Source of the DNA: Hydractinia symbiolongicarpus
Lineage: Eukaryota; Cnidaria; Hydrozoa; Anthoathecata; Hydractiniidae
Direction: 5' to 3'
Length of the DNA stretch: 64,000 bases
Assembly (NCBI RefSeq): GCF_029227915.1
Contig: NC_079881.1
Location: 3,844,001-3,908,000 of the forward strand
Each line of letters opens with the position of its first letter. Position 1 is the stretch's first letter. The translations under genes and the position numbers were made by a program. The notes below the pieces were generated by a model, which was given only the letters and a program-made list of their open reading frames with translations, made no database searches and was not told the DNA's origin. Positions 22,810 to 35,900 of the stretch are shown here, piece by piece.

Positions 22810-25800
22810 ATGACTAGCATTGCACTTGGACGCTTAGCAGAAGAAAGAAAAGCATGGAGAAAAGATCACCCTTTTGTAATATATATCATTTTACCCACTT
22901 TAATTACATAACATTAAGTTACCTCTAAACCCAACAACCACACAACCCCACATAAAAAAATGCTACATGACATTTATGGCTACATTTTCTGACGAAAAGT
23001 CTTAAAATTTTAAAAATATACAAAATGACCTCAAATAAAAAAATTGTTGTTTTGGATTTTATGCTACCCGAAAAATCTTTTATCTTCATTAATAGCCATT
23101 TTACTGTGTGTGAGTCCTGCTTTTTTACCTTCACAAAAGTATGGACATGGCCATTGTTCTCAAAATGAAATCAAAACAACTATGTCACATGGAAAGTGGT
23201 CTAAATGTTGTAAAATTTTCTTATGTTATGTCTGGCTCTGGTAGAAAGGTCCAAAATTCTTCCAAAAATTATGATTAAAAGCATCAGAAAATATTTTGTC
23301 TAAAAATACTTTGTTTGATTATAACTTTGTACAGGCGACTGAGGTTCAATTCCCCTGATGGTGATTCAATATAAGCAAATGAATGTTATCATAACCCTTG
23401 GTTAACCCTAGTCATGTCAGGGAAATGGGGGATATTACACATTTGGTGGGCTTTGGATGTTGCAGGGAGTTTTCTGGTAGAACGCTGACCTCTAATAGCC
23501 ATTACCCCAACTGGAAGTAATAGACAAGGGTATATTCCTTGATAGCCCTGTATAATATGCACATCTATCAATGAAGTAAACAAAGTTTGTTTTATAAAAT
23601 TTTGAAATGCAAACCACAGGTTTCATTTGGCTTTTAAGTTGTTAGCTTTTCTATTATTTGGGTAGCCTAGTTAACTAAGCTTTCTTTGAGGTTGATAAGA
23701 AGTTTCTCTTATACGAAGCGTAGACGCAAATGATGTGTCAGAGCAAATGCCTAAAATTCAAATCCACTTCAGAGCAAACCGTGAATTTAAATCAACCAGT
23801 AATCACAAACCGGACGTGGCCACAACTTATCTCTTAAGTGATACAAGAATTAACTATATTTGTTTGGGTAAGTAAGGCCATTTGTGCTCAAAGCAAAGAG
23901 TGTGGTTAGTATTCTGACTGCAAGGAGTCCGTTTTTCGACTCATCATAATTGTACCCACCTTTACTATTCCAGTTCCCCGTGGTAAGAAAAATTATGTTG
24001 GATCTTTTTTAGTGTTTTTTACACTTAAGTTCCATTGAAATGGTGTTAAAAACATTAGCTTCTATATATATTAATTCGTTTTGTGAAGAAACATGTCTTA
24101 AAGGAGCAAAAAAAAATTAAAAACAAAAATAATTTGCACAAAATATATTAGAAATGTAAACAAATATTCAATTTGTGTCCTGCTAAGATTAGTTAATTTT
24201 TTTTGTCAATGTTTTATTATGTGAGAGATAGAATGCATTTTGTAATATAAGCAAGTGTTGAAATGCCTCTGAACAGGACTTGATAAAACAAAATAACTGA
24301 TTATAGGTGATAAAACCGAACAATTTGAAAGTTCTATGTGTTATATTTTTATTAATTTTCAATTCTCAAAATTTGCAAAATTCAAATTCTGATGTGAAGG
24401 TTCACCTTCTTGCTAATTTAATGCTAATTTGGTTGTCTCCTAATTGGAATCAGTATTCCAATTGAAATTTGTCTTCAAGTGACCTAATATTATGCTTTTT
24501 TGTTGTAGGGATTTGTTGCTAAGCCTGTAAAAAATGCTGATGGAACTTTAAATTTAACAAATTGGGAATGTTGTAAGTATTGTAAAGTTTTAATTAGCAT
24601 AATACTTTCATCATCATTCTCGGCTTAACGTCCGTTTTCCATGCTAGCATGGGTTGAACGGGGTATACTAATGACCCTCTAGATCTAAACTCAACTTCTG
24701 TATCACGTCTGTCATTATACCTCCTGCCAAGTCTTTCTCGGTCTGGGTTATATTATGTTATCTGGATAACATCTTTAATTCTACGGATACTTAGCCTGCT
24801 TCTTAGCTCATCTGAACTCTTTCTGTCTCTCAGACTGGCGTTACACATCCACCTAACCATTCTCATATCATTCCTTTCTAAACGGTCAAGATCTTCCTGC
24901 TTTTCTGCCCATGTCTCACTACCGTACAACATAACACTTCTTACACAGGCATCATACAACTTACCTTTTACCTCAATTGACAGGACTCTGCTAGTCAACA
25001 AAGGAAGTAACTCTCTAAACTTTTTCCAAGCAGAACCTATCCTGCAAGTAACACTTCTTCCAACACCCCCTTCACTGCCCAACATATCACCTAAGTAACA
25101 AAAGTTCTTAACTACCTCTAACGAGCAACTGTTGTACATCATTAAAGCTGGAAATACTTCATTCTCTATAATCTCACCTTTGCAACGCTTGCATACAAAC
25201 TGAATGTCAGCTCTTAACCTTCCACCAATACTACTGCACTTCTTATGTACCCAATGCTTGCAAGTCTGACGAGTTACTACCAACCCCTTCCCTGCAAACT
25301 CCACAAGGCCACTTTTTAACTACAAGGTCAAACTTGACTGCAATGCTACTAATCATGACTTTAGACTTTGCTGTGTTTACCCTTAGCCCTTTCTCTTTAG
25401 TCATTTCTTCCACTTCTCAAACTTTTCAACTAATTCTTCCATTGACTCTGATATGAGAACAAAATCATCTGCATACAATAACTCCCATGGACAACCTGTT
25501 CTGAACTCCATCGACAGCGCTTCTAAGACTAGAACGAACAACAAAGGACTAAGTACAGAACCCTGACGTACACCAACATTTACACTAAATTCATTACTAA
25601 GTGGCACGACTTCTAGCATTGCTGTACATAGACTGTACCATCGTAACTAGCCACTCATCCACACCTAATTTTCTCATAGCCCACCAAATAACTTTACGTG
25701 GCACTCTATCAAAAGCTTTCTCTAAATCTACAAAGGCAAAATAAAGATTCTTTCTTTTTCCTAAATACTTTTCCTGAAGCTGTCTGAGTAAAAATATTGC

Positions 25801-28800
25801 ATCTGAAGTGCCACACCCTGGAACAAAACCAAATTGCATCTTATCTATATAAGTTCTTTCTCTAAGTAACTTATCAATCACTCTTTCAATAACTTTCATT
25901 ACTTGATCAACCAACTTCAAACCTCTATGTTACCTTTTTCTAAGCATCACCCTTATTCTTGAAACAATTCACTATTACGCTCGACTGCCACTCACTCGGA
26001 ATAGCACCATCCTTTATAATCTGATTAGCAAGACTTGTAAGAAGCTCAACTCCGATATATCCAGATGCTTTACCATCTCTGCAACAATACCTGATACTCC
26101 TGCAGCCTTGCCAATCTTCAATTTCCTAACCTGGCACTACCCATTCTGTCTTGATCTGCATAGCTGGCCCTTCTACAACATCATCATCAGACAAATTATC
26201 CTCATCCCAATCTAACTCAGTGTTAAGCAACCATAATAATTCTTCTAAGCTACCCTTTTCTCCTCCTCTGTGCTAGCCAAAACAACTTCATCATTACGTA
26301 TACACTTCTCACCTACAACATCTTGATTAGTCTTCTTCATTTGCTTTGCTATCTTGAATACCTCATTGTGCTGGTCTTCCCTTCTCAACACATCTGCAAA
26401 TCGTTTCTCTCTGCTTCTGACTTTGCCCTATACACTGCTGTACAAGCACAACGCTTAGCTTCTAAGTAAATATTTTTACTACCACCTGACTTAACACTCT
26501 TTCCAAAGTTTCCTCTTTTCCTTTATACACTCGTCAACCTTTGCTCTGCGTGCGAATAAATCAAATTGGTTCAAAATTTAATATGGCGCATGACGTAGTA
26601 ACCAAGGGAATGTGTGAGTGCAAAAAAAACAATCTTTCTTTATTTTTTAAAAAAAATTTCTGTTCATTAAAGGTTAGTTTAGCCGGATTAGTTTTTAGTG
26701 CCCATTCTAATGGTTTTCTAACGGTATCGAAATACATCTGGGTATGGCGTTGTATCAGTAATCACTGTGCTACATATCAGCCTTCATAATTCAAATTTAT
26801 TAATGTCAACAATTGCTGAGTACCGATGTGAATTAGAAAGGCTGTCAGTTTGCATGTACACCAGACAGTCACAAGTCTTATAATAAAGGTAAAACGGCAA
26901 CAGAGTGCCATTTTGTGACTATTATACCTACATTGTATATACCTGCATCCATATGCCTTGATTTTTCGAATCTTCATGTTCAGATTTGCACAAAAATTTC
27001 TACCATCATCTTGCTCTTATAATTTTATGGTTTCACACGCAGAGGAAGAATTTTGCAGCCCTTACTTTATTTACACCTATTTTGCCAATAATTATAATGT
27101 AATATAATGTAGATACGTAATTAAAATTTTGCAAATAAAAATATTATAAGGTGTAAAATATGCAATTACAAGGGTTAAATTGCAATGATTTTATTAAAAA
27201 AAATTATTATTTCTCATTTTTTCATAGATTAAAGAAGTTTGCAGACATTTTCATTTGCGCTTTCTAAAGTTTAATTTTCTTTGTGAAATGTGGTATTTAT
27301 GCTTTGGCTACAGTATCCCCCAGCTTTAAACAAAATCAAGAAAGTGGAATAGCTTTTTTACATTTGTTTGATAATATTTTATTTTTTTATCATTTATTTT
27401 TATTATTATTTATTTTTAGCTTTTTATCAGGAATTTGTATTTAATAAAAGTATATAACATTACTTTATTAAAAAACTTTTTTTTAAAAAAAAAACAAGGA
27501 ATTTTTAATTTAACCACTGGCAAGAAAAATATTAATTAAATAAAGATGTTTTTAACAATTTAATTTGCCCACAAGTGATATAAAACTGTTTTTAATGATC
27601 CAGTTTATTTGCTTTGAGTCTTTGTGGTTATACCTTTATGCTTTGCTGATAGCTATGCTCTTGTTAAACAGTGTTATTTTTTTTGCATGGATTTTGAGAG
27701 CAACTTTTCGCTCGTGGAAGGCTTGATTAGTTGCACAAAGTCTGGAATAATATAGAAAATGAATAAAGACGGCCTTATTGTGTCTTGTGATAAAAAACTT
27801 TTTATGTTTATGTAATAATTTTTATGTTTTTTTCTAGCAATACCAGGCAAGAAAGGTGTAAGTAGTCTTCATTTGATGCACTATACATATTTTTTTAATA
27901 CATATCTTTAAAGCAATGATTTTATATTTAATAAGTTCTTTGTTTCACTAACCTGTATGTTCATAGCAAAGTTATTGTCATGGCTTGTTACAACTTTCCA
28001 AAAAATGTATTAAAGAATTAGAAAAGCTTAATTTTTCTACTTTCATTCCTTCTTTACATTTTTTGTTCTTCTTTTTTATAACTTTGTGCAACGAAATGCC
28101 CAGTCTGCAAAATTAGATCAAGCTATTGCTTTTTTTGGTTTTTTATTTATGTTATTTAAGTTATAAAAATAATATCTTTCATCATCTTCTATTTTTTTTT
28201 TTGGTAAAATCCCTTTTTTTATTTTTTGGTTCCACAGTTTTCTTAAAATTTGGTTGGTCTAGTGTTTTGAATAAGTGTATAAAGAAAAAAATATGTGATT
28301 ACAATGACAACATGATTTAGTTTATATTTTATTTTTCTTATTTAATGCATACCATAAGTGCTCGATTAAGCGTATTGAGCACATTTTGATTTTTAGGGTG
28401 GGTGTTTATTCAAGAGGGGTGGTAAATCGTTCAATTTTTGTTTTGTGTTAAAGCTTTCATTTTAGAAAACTATAATGATCTCAAAATATAAAAACAAGAT
28501 ATGTGTAACAGGTATAAATAACATGTACCTAAATGTTTATGGTTGACTTTCTTTAGCAAATTTCTCACCGAAAATGGTGTAGTGGTAGCGCATTCGACTT
28601 GTAATCATAAGGTTTTAGGTTCGAGTCCCTACTCTGGCGCACTTAAAATGCAATGATGTCAGCCCATTTGGTGCCATCTACTGACCACTAACCGGCTTGT
28701 GTGACAGGCAAGCAAGTTAGAGCAATGCTATACGTATCTCTGGTGGTAATGTAACATAGTTACAATCCGATGGAAGGAATAGCCAACCATTAGGATGGAA

Positions 28801-30605
28801 TCCCCAAGGACGTTAAAACTTCCCGTTACTTACTTCTTACTAAACCGTTGAAACAAAAAGATTTTGATATAAAATTTCATGCTCCAGATTATTTTAAGAA
28901 CATGTTTTCTAATTTCTAAATAATTCCAATAAGTGCCCTCTGGCTCTAGTACAATATTCAAATAACTTCCCCTTGATGCTTATTCGAGAGAGGTGGTTAT
29001 AAAAATAATTATGAAAAAGGTTGGGCACTTATTTGAGAGAGGTGCTTATTCGAGAGCTTAATCAAGCATTTACGGTCTGCTTTTTTAAATTTTCTAGATT
29101 TTTAATTGTTTTTAACATTAAAATGTTTAAATATACACACTTTAGCCCTCTCATTTTGTTTCATATGCTGTTGTTATTGTAACGCTTGAATTGTGTGTGG
29201 AGATGCATTCCAGCTTTATATATGTGTTATAGACATTATGGGAAGGAGGGTCATATTTTGTACGCATGATATTCAAAGAAGATTATCCGTCCACGCCACC
29301 TAAATGTAAGTTTTTAACCATGGCAATTGTTTATTTACCTGAAATTAAGAATAGCGTGTAAAATAGTTCGTTGTTCAAGGAATATGCTCATTGGGCCATT
29401 TATTATAGGTGTCACAAAAACCTCCAACATTGAAAACTTATTCTGACACGTACCTTGACAAAAACTTGAAGATTTTGATTCTTTTCATTTCAAAAAACAA
29501 ATATATCGATAAATATTAAATAAGGTGGATCATGTGTTGCAAAGTTCGACGAATCTAATAAACCTTTATAAGAACATAGATCTTCAAATTTTGAGCATAT
29601 AATAAGCATATTTTGTGGATGGATAAAATGCATTGCGAAGGTGTCTGCTAATAGATGAACATATTTGACTCTTTGTGAGCATATTGAATATTACCACACA
29701 CGAGCAAACATTTACATTATTGTGTATTATCACGTGTTTGACAACATGACTTGTACACATGCAAAAATGTTACCAAAAGTTTCAGAGATCTCTCTAGAGC
29801 ATCATAAATTCCCCAGAAAATAATCTCAGTTTGTAGAACTCGTTGACCTGATACATAATACAGCTAATCGTACGTTTCAGGTAAATTCGAACCGCCTCTT
29901 TTCCATCCTAACGTGTATCCTTCCGGTACCGTGTGTTTGTCCTTATTGGACGAAGATAAAGACTGGAGACCTGCTATCACAATCAAACAAATACTCCTCG
30001 GTATACAAGATCTATTGACAACACCAAATATTCGCGACCCCGCCCAAGCTGAGGCGTACACTATATTTTGGTGAGGTTTATATTTATGCCGTCAGAAGCA
30101 AGTGACGTCTAAGAATTTTGATTGACCAGGAAAAAGTTAAACCTCAAAAAATATAAGAATTCTTAATGTTACTACGTAGAATTACGCAATTTTGAAAAAC
30201 ATCAGGCTAAGATTATATAGGCACTTTCAACTGCTATTTCGCGAAATATTTAAAAACTTGAAAATCTTAAATTAATGTAAAGCATTATAAAGAATCTATA
30301 CATTTCTAGAAAGTCTTAGAGATAAGAAACATCGTGTAAAAAACGTGTAAAAGAGAAGAAATTTTAGCGGTATTTATTTTAACAATTGAGGTCCCCATAG
30401 TTCGCAAAATTTAAAAAAATCAATTTCACGTTTGCAAGTTCACGAACGGTTTTCTTGGTACGATAATGCAACCTGGTAAATACAGTCATGCAGTAATGTT
30501 AATTTCTGTATTCATTTATTTATTTATTTGTTATGTTTCAGTCAAGACAAAAACGATTACGAACGCCGTGTAAAAGCACAAGCCAAGAAATTTGCACCCA
30601 AGTAG
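22810..30605 (+). CDS. UBE2I: SUMO-conjugating enzyme UBC9
   Basis: The E2 enzyme that takes SUMO from the SAE1/SAE2 E1 by thioester and passes it to target lysines, mainly in the nucleus. Exons are 22810-22875, 24509-24572, 27838-27857, 29233-29305, 29881-30070 and 30542-30605, totalling 477 nt and 158 residues, the same length as human UBC9. The UBC fold is complete: N-terminal [20 protein letters not shown] (SUMO and E1 contacts), IPGKKGTLWEGG, then [20 protein letters not shown] with the HPN motif and catalytic Cys93, then [20 protein letters not shown], and a C-terminal AQAKKFAPK tail. The third coding exon is only 20 nt. Introns are large for this gene and hold a LINE fragment (intron 2) and a SINE nested in a MITE (intron 3). 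Confidence 0.97.
23330..23580 (+). mobile_element. tRNA-derived SINE, family 1, 5'-truncated copy
   Basis: It opens with a B-box-like GAGGTTCAATTCCCC and continues into a body shared with the element at 36205-36478 in the opposite orientation. Shared landmarks, in order: ATATAAGCAAATGAATG, ACCCTTGGTTAACCCTAG, CATGTCAGGGAAATG and TTGGATGTTGCAGG. The A box is missing or too diverged to see. It lies in UBE2I intron 1. Confidence 0.7.
24605..26530 (-). mobile_element. Broken non-LTR retrotransposon (LINE), reverse-transcriptase region
   Basis: On the minus strand three frame-shifted segments encode parts of one reverse transcriptase. Segment 25597-25920 has [18 protein letters not shown] and [13 protein letters not shown] (palm). 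Segment 25401-25619 has [13 protein letters not shown] and the catalytic LLYADDFVL. Segment 24753-25304 has a Cys/His knuckle (CKHWVHKKC to CKRC), then [20 protein letters not shown] and a C-terminal thumb. Frameshifts separate the segments, so it cannot make the whole enzyme. The upstream part (to about 26530) retains [11 protein letters not shown]-like coding traces. The 3' end has the conserved tail TTAACGTCCGTTTTCCATGC (plus-strand view) and a CAT/ATG microsatellite, typical of invertebrate LINE and SINE tails. Inserted antisense in UBE2I intron 2. The clade was not assigned. Confidence 0.85.
28351..29076. mobile_element. MITE-like element with inverted repeats, host of a SINE
   Basis: The left end (28351: ACCATAAGTGCTCGATTAAG) is the inverse of the right end (about 29050-29076: GCTTAATCAAGCATTTACGGT). 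Internal blocks of the type GCTTATTCGAGAGAGGTGG recur near both ends. No transposase frame is visible. It lies in UBE2I intron 3 and contains the SINE at 28566-28835. Confidence 0.7.
28566..28835 (+). mobile_element. tRNA-derived SINE, family 2
   Basis: A tRNA-like head has an A box (TGGTGTAGTGGTAGCGC), an anticodon-loop-like CTTGTAA and a perfect B box GGTTCGAGTCC. It is followed by an unrelated body and a TTAC-type simple tail (GTTACTTACTTCTTAC). The stems do not pair well enough and the body is too long for a functional tRNA, so it is called a SINE. Its head resembles a threonine tRNA with a TGT anticodon. Confidence 0.75.
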
Positions 30606-32968
30606 ACCATAATCGCGGTGAAAATATATCATCCGAACAATCCTAAATAACAGCCACCTTTTTACCAGCCCTTAAAAAAGAAACTCCTGTATGTATTTTA
30701 TAATATGTATCAACCTCGTTCAAGGTATTTTGCTGTCAAAGTGCGTCAGAAAACCAAAGGGGAGAGATGAGAAGGGATTAAGAAAATTAAAAGGCCTTGA
30801 GAGGGGCCGTGAAAACAACAAAAGGCCTTGAGAACGAGGTTGTTATAACGTGTAAATTATACAGAATACATCTTTTATTTCGTTCCAATTCTGTGTGGTA
30901 TTTGTATGTTGGTATTGTAAATGTGACTATTAAAATTTATTCCTCTCCAACTGCGTCTTATTAATGATATTGGTTTTTCTACCCAGTTTATAGCGACCAC
31001 ATTATGTCAAAATCTTTCAGTGGATTTAGTGTAAAAGCTAACTCACTGAAGGAAGGGTGGCTATAAGTTATGGACTTTCAAGAAGTCGTTGTAAAGTCAT
31101 GAATTTAATCTGAAAAATTTCTCAGAAAACACATTTTGTGAAAAAAAAGGAAAAACGTTCATGGAATTTTTTAGTCTTGGTATTTATCTTCTCTCGGATT
31201 TAAATGTGTTGTTTTTAGTTATTTAAGTTTTGATATCTGTTGCCGTCGCCTCGTTGCAGTAACAAGATTTTTATTTTATTTAAACTTTTTTACTGCGTTC
31301 ACAAAAAAAGTCATGGGAATTTTCTAAAACTGTGGTCACCCTGTATAGGCACCTGACTTGATCACCATCCCTACTCCTTTAATGTTGCTACCTACACCTG
31401 CGTTTTAATATTTGACAAAAGTTACCATGCCTTAATTTTTAATTTCGAAAAGTGTCCTCAAATCTCCTCTAAAAGTACATTTTTAACAACTTTTACCTTA
31501 AATTTTAATTTTACAACTTGTCACAGTTTTTTTTTTTAAAGGTATGACAACAAAATCGACCCTAGGCTCCGTAGCGCATTTTAATGCGCTACAGGTCCTT
31601 GGATTCGGGGTTAACCTCAAAATCTTTTGGAATGAGGTTAATAGGCATATCATTGATTGGCTTTCCTAAAAAATGATAAGTTTTAGGTAAAACTATATTG
31701 ACGTTAGAATTAAGCCCTAAAAATATAAAACATATATCAACATGCCATCCCACCCAGAGTCATTTTTGCTTTCGAAGATTTGCAGCGTTCGGAAAAAAAC
31801 TGGGGACTAGATGGCCAACAGTTTCAACGCACTTCCCAGTTTATTGTTTTGAAACACGCCCAAATAGCGGCTTTAGTTCCATAACAGAGAACGAAGGCTT
31901 GATGTGTGAAAAAGAACTTTACTAAAAATTAAACTAATGTATACGTTAAGAAGGAAATCAAAAATCAACAGTTTTTCGTTGGTAAAAAGAACAGACAGCG
32001 TGTGTTGCTACCAAACTATGTAATTCGGACCATTATAACTCTGTTACGCATTTAAAAACAATACAAAATTATATTTAATAGTAAAAAGAAAATTTAGGAA
32101 AACATATTGAAAAGTAATGACGCAATGACAACCCTCTGAAGTATGTATGCAAAGCGAATATAAAGCATATAAAGTGCTTTTATCGCTAAACCTTTTTTAT
32201 CGCCTTGAACTATATCGAGAAAATATTTAGTTATTTTTTGTTCTTTTGCCTGCCAAAACCTATTTCTGTTACTTTCTGTTTTGGAAAGCACGTCCAGCGA
32301 TCAGTGTGCACCCTTCGAGATATAGAGTACTCGCGCTGTCCTTGAAACATATTTCTTTACTATATTTGATATCTATTTTAATATTATTCCAACCCTCTCT
32401 TTTTTTTGCTTGAAAACGGGGCTTGGTGATAAGGCAACTTGTGCCTTCTTTTTGCTCCAGCCATTTTTGTAAGTATTTAAAGAAATTAAAACCTGTAACA
32501 TTTATAAATCTATCTATTTCTAAAAAAGAAGCAACGACAAAATTTATGAAGTACTGTCTACCCGTCGGGTCGTCCGCCTCCCTGGCATCCGACCAAGGTT
32601 CTCACCATGCCTAGAATAACATTGCAAAGGGTTTCCCCTTTTATACTTATATGGTATTGTGCAGTAAACAAACTGGGAATCCTCGTCTGTACGGCCATCA
32701 GTTTGTAGTTTGGTTAACTTTGCTATAGCAAGTATGACCATTCCGTGATGAAATAAACTAAACATATCTGGCGTGGTCATATTAACTACAAAAAAGAATA
32801 AGCAAAGCGCTTTAGCTGATGCATTGTGGGGCGACAGGTCACGTGACTCAAGGTTCCTTTCCGAATAGAAAGACGATGGCGGCAAACTGAGACTGCAGGA
32901 AAAACATATCTGCAAAAATGAACAGGCGCCGCTTAAAATAGCCGTAAATAGCTGTAAGAACTGTAAGC
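30606..32968. other. Intergenic region, UBE2I to BPTF
   Basis: The UBE2I 3' UTR occupies the left part. A plausible poly(A) region is the AT-rich stretch near 30925-30945, but no canonical AATAAA was fixed. No supported gene follows; the open frames at 31698-31925 and 32423-32614 have no recognisable domain. The BPTF promoter is at the right end. Confidence 0.5.
32838..32968 (+). promoter_or_regulatory. BPTF proximal promoter / 5' leader with E-box and two uORFs
   Basis: A 10-bp palindromic E-box GTCACGTGAC lies at 32838-32847. GATGGCGGC at 32875-32883 resembles the YY1 core often found at animal transcription starts. Two short upstream frames precede the main ATG: 32876-32890 (MAAN) and 32918-32941 (MNRRRLK). 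Whether the uORFs are transcribed depends on the unknown start site; if it is at the YY1-like site, only the second is certain to be in the mRNA. Confidence 0.5.
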
Positions 32969-35900
32969 ATGGTTCGTGCAAGGGGTGGAAAGACCAATAC
33001 CGGTTCTCGGAAACAGAACAAAAGCGTGGTGAAGCAAGATGGATCCAAGGAAACTCCTACCAAAAAAAGGACGCGTAAATCAAGAAAAAAGAAGCAATCT
33101 AAATTCGCAGAATATGCCAAAAATTTTGCGGATATTAGTGACAGCGACTCTGACCAATCTGTTCAATCAGAGGAGTCTATTAACTCGTCTATTAATAGTG
33201 ACTTTTCTTATAAAAGACCATTTAATAATGTTTCTTATATTCGAAGATCGGTTACTCCAGAACCTATGCCTGTTGTAACCAGGCCACTATTACTTCCACA
33301 GTCTTCAAGAGATTTACTTATCGAAACAGAAGACGTTATGAAAGCTCTTCATGTTTATGAAATTGTTAGACATTTTTGGAGAGTATTAAGAATTTCTCCT
33401 AGCAGTTTTGAAGATTTCTGTGCTGCCCTAAACTCCCAGGAACAGTGTTCTATTATGACAGAAATACATGTATCTCTATTAAAGCTGCTTATAGCAAATG
33501 ATGAGTCTAACCAAGTGTTATATGGTAATGCAGAAGAAAAAGACATGGTTAATATCCATTTGTATTTAATTGATGCATTTACTTGGCCTGAAATTTTAAG
33601 GACATACATAAATTCCAATCCAGATTACCATCATATGTCATGTATAGTTAATGATAATAATTTTCCTTTGGTATCAGCAAAATCTAAACTGGAGATTTTA
33701 TGCATGTTGTCAGATAATGTGTTGAGCTTAAACACTATAAGAGAAGAAATTGCAAATGAAGGACTTTTTATATCAGATGACCATTGCAGAAAATGTGGAA
33801 GAATGGGAGATTTACTTTGCTGTGAACTGTGTCCATCCGTCTATCACTTAGAATGTCTGTCTCCACCTTTATTAAAAGTTCCTGAAGATGAATGGTTGTG
33901 TCCAGTTTGTAATGACCAAACTATCAAAGGAGTATCAGATGTGCTCTTTGAGTTGGATCGCATTCAGGTTTATCGAAATGAACCCCTTGGAACAGATCGT
34001 CATAATAGAACATATTGGTTTATGGTTCGCAGAATTATTGTGTAAGTGTCAAGGTGTTAGTTAGAGTTTTAACTATTTATATATTTATATTGAGTGAGTC
34101 TAGCTCGGCCTAATATTTGTTTGTGTTTAACAACTTAATTTTCTTTTCTAAAAAATGGCTGTATTTCATTCAAATACAACGATTACAAGTTGTATGAAGC
34201 TTAGAATTTGCCGTATTTTGTTTCAAAATAAAAAATGGCTTTACTAAACTTAAACATCACCTTATTTTGTTCTTACTGCTGAAAGAAGCTTAGAATGTTG
34301 GTGCATTTCGTTCTAAAATAACAAATTACATAACGATATAAAGCTCAGACTTTGTGGTGTGTCACTATAAATTTATGATAATGGGTCAATAGAAAATTTA
34401 AAAACCACTATTGTAAAAGGACGAACACATGGTTGTATGAAGCATAGGAATCATAAAAACCTAAAAAATGCTGCTGTAAATATTAAACATCGATTTACTG
34501 CGTTTTAAATCATCAAAGCTTGAAAATATCACCATATTTCGAGTAAATACATATATATCTTTTAAAAGTATTTTTAGTTACTATGTATATATACACAGTT
34601 AAATTTGTTTGGACTTCATTTAAAATCATAACCTGCAAGATACATTACCTGTTATGTACAATAATAACAGGAAGCCCAGGACCTTTGACAATTTTTGCAA
34701 GTGAGGAAACTTTGTACAAAATGACTCACCATAAAGTCTAAGACATTTTTGCTTAAAATATTATATGACGTTCCCTTCACAGCATTACAGGGGGTTTTGA
34801 ATCAAATTTGGCGTTTGTAATGAAACTTTAGTAGTTTAAATAGCAAAATAAAAACCTACGATGCTATAGCTATTGCTTTAAAGCTAAAAAGTTAGTCTTG
34901 ACAAAAAAAAATTATAAGATAGTCTGTCTACAAAGCTGTAAGATGGAATGTTTGCTGTATGACCTAGAATTTTTTTGAGTATGATGGAGTTCTCTTCCAT
35001 ACCAATACCATCATCTATGTTGGGGCACATTTCAAAACATTGAAAGTAGAACAAACAATATAAGATAAAGATTTGAAAGGATCAATTTCTTTTTATGTAC
35101 AGCTGAATTATCCAAAATTATTTTGCAAAAATTTAACTCAATAAAATGATCTGATATTGTTTAAGTACAAAATAATTTATCACAAAAATAAGGTCTGTGG
35201 TTTATTGAGAGTAGTAAAAAGTGAAGGGTAGATAGATAGTGTGGAAAACAAAAAATTTCCTTGTAAAACAAGCCCACTTTAAAGGTCCTCCAAACTGTGT
35301 TTCAAAAGTTGGTCTTGTTTTTCTAGAGATAAACTTTCTTTTCAGGGAAGGGAACTTGGACCTATTCTATTACAGTTGCCAGAAACATTTTGATGAGCTG
35401 CTTTCAGCTTTAAGGGATGACGAGAAGGAAACAGAATTAGTTTCTGTTTTGGAAGATCGGTATGATGAAATTGTGAGACACATGAAGATCACAGAAGAGC
35501 TATATCAGGAAAAAAAAGGTTTGTGGGTGTCCTATTGTGAAACAATAATTAAGTGTATATTCATTGTAGTTTTTACACACTATGGGAAAATTATGTGGCA
35601 GATAAAAACTTTGCTTTACGAACAGAGCTAGTTTTTATGAGAAACATTCTGTCTTAACACTAACCTTGGTTATTCTCCATAGGTGATTTGGTTCCATATA
35701 TAATGATGCCAAGAGATTCGAAGCTGGTAGAAAGTAAGGATTTTGAGCTATACAAGAAACAAAGACAAGAAGAGGAGGCTGAAGCTGAAAAACAAAGTAG
35801 GTTAAATTTTCTTTGAATCTTTTGCAGTATGTTTCATTTATACTTCTTGAATAAGATTCTGCAATAAATTTCATTTCAACATGCCCCCGCTTGGTTAATA

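Noticed and set aside
28566-28640. A possible functional threonine tRNA gene
   Set aside because: The A and B boxes are good, but the anticodon and acceptor stems do not pair well and a SINE body with a TTAC tail follows.
31698-32614. Small plus-strand frames between UBE2I and BPTF as a gene
   Set aside because: They are 60-75 codons with no recognisable motif or phase-compatible neighbouring exon.
32544-33120. Minus-strand open frames over the BPTF promoter and exon 1
   Set aside because: They are antisense shadows of the BPTF leader and first exon, without domains or splice support.
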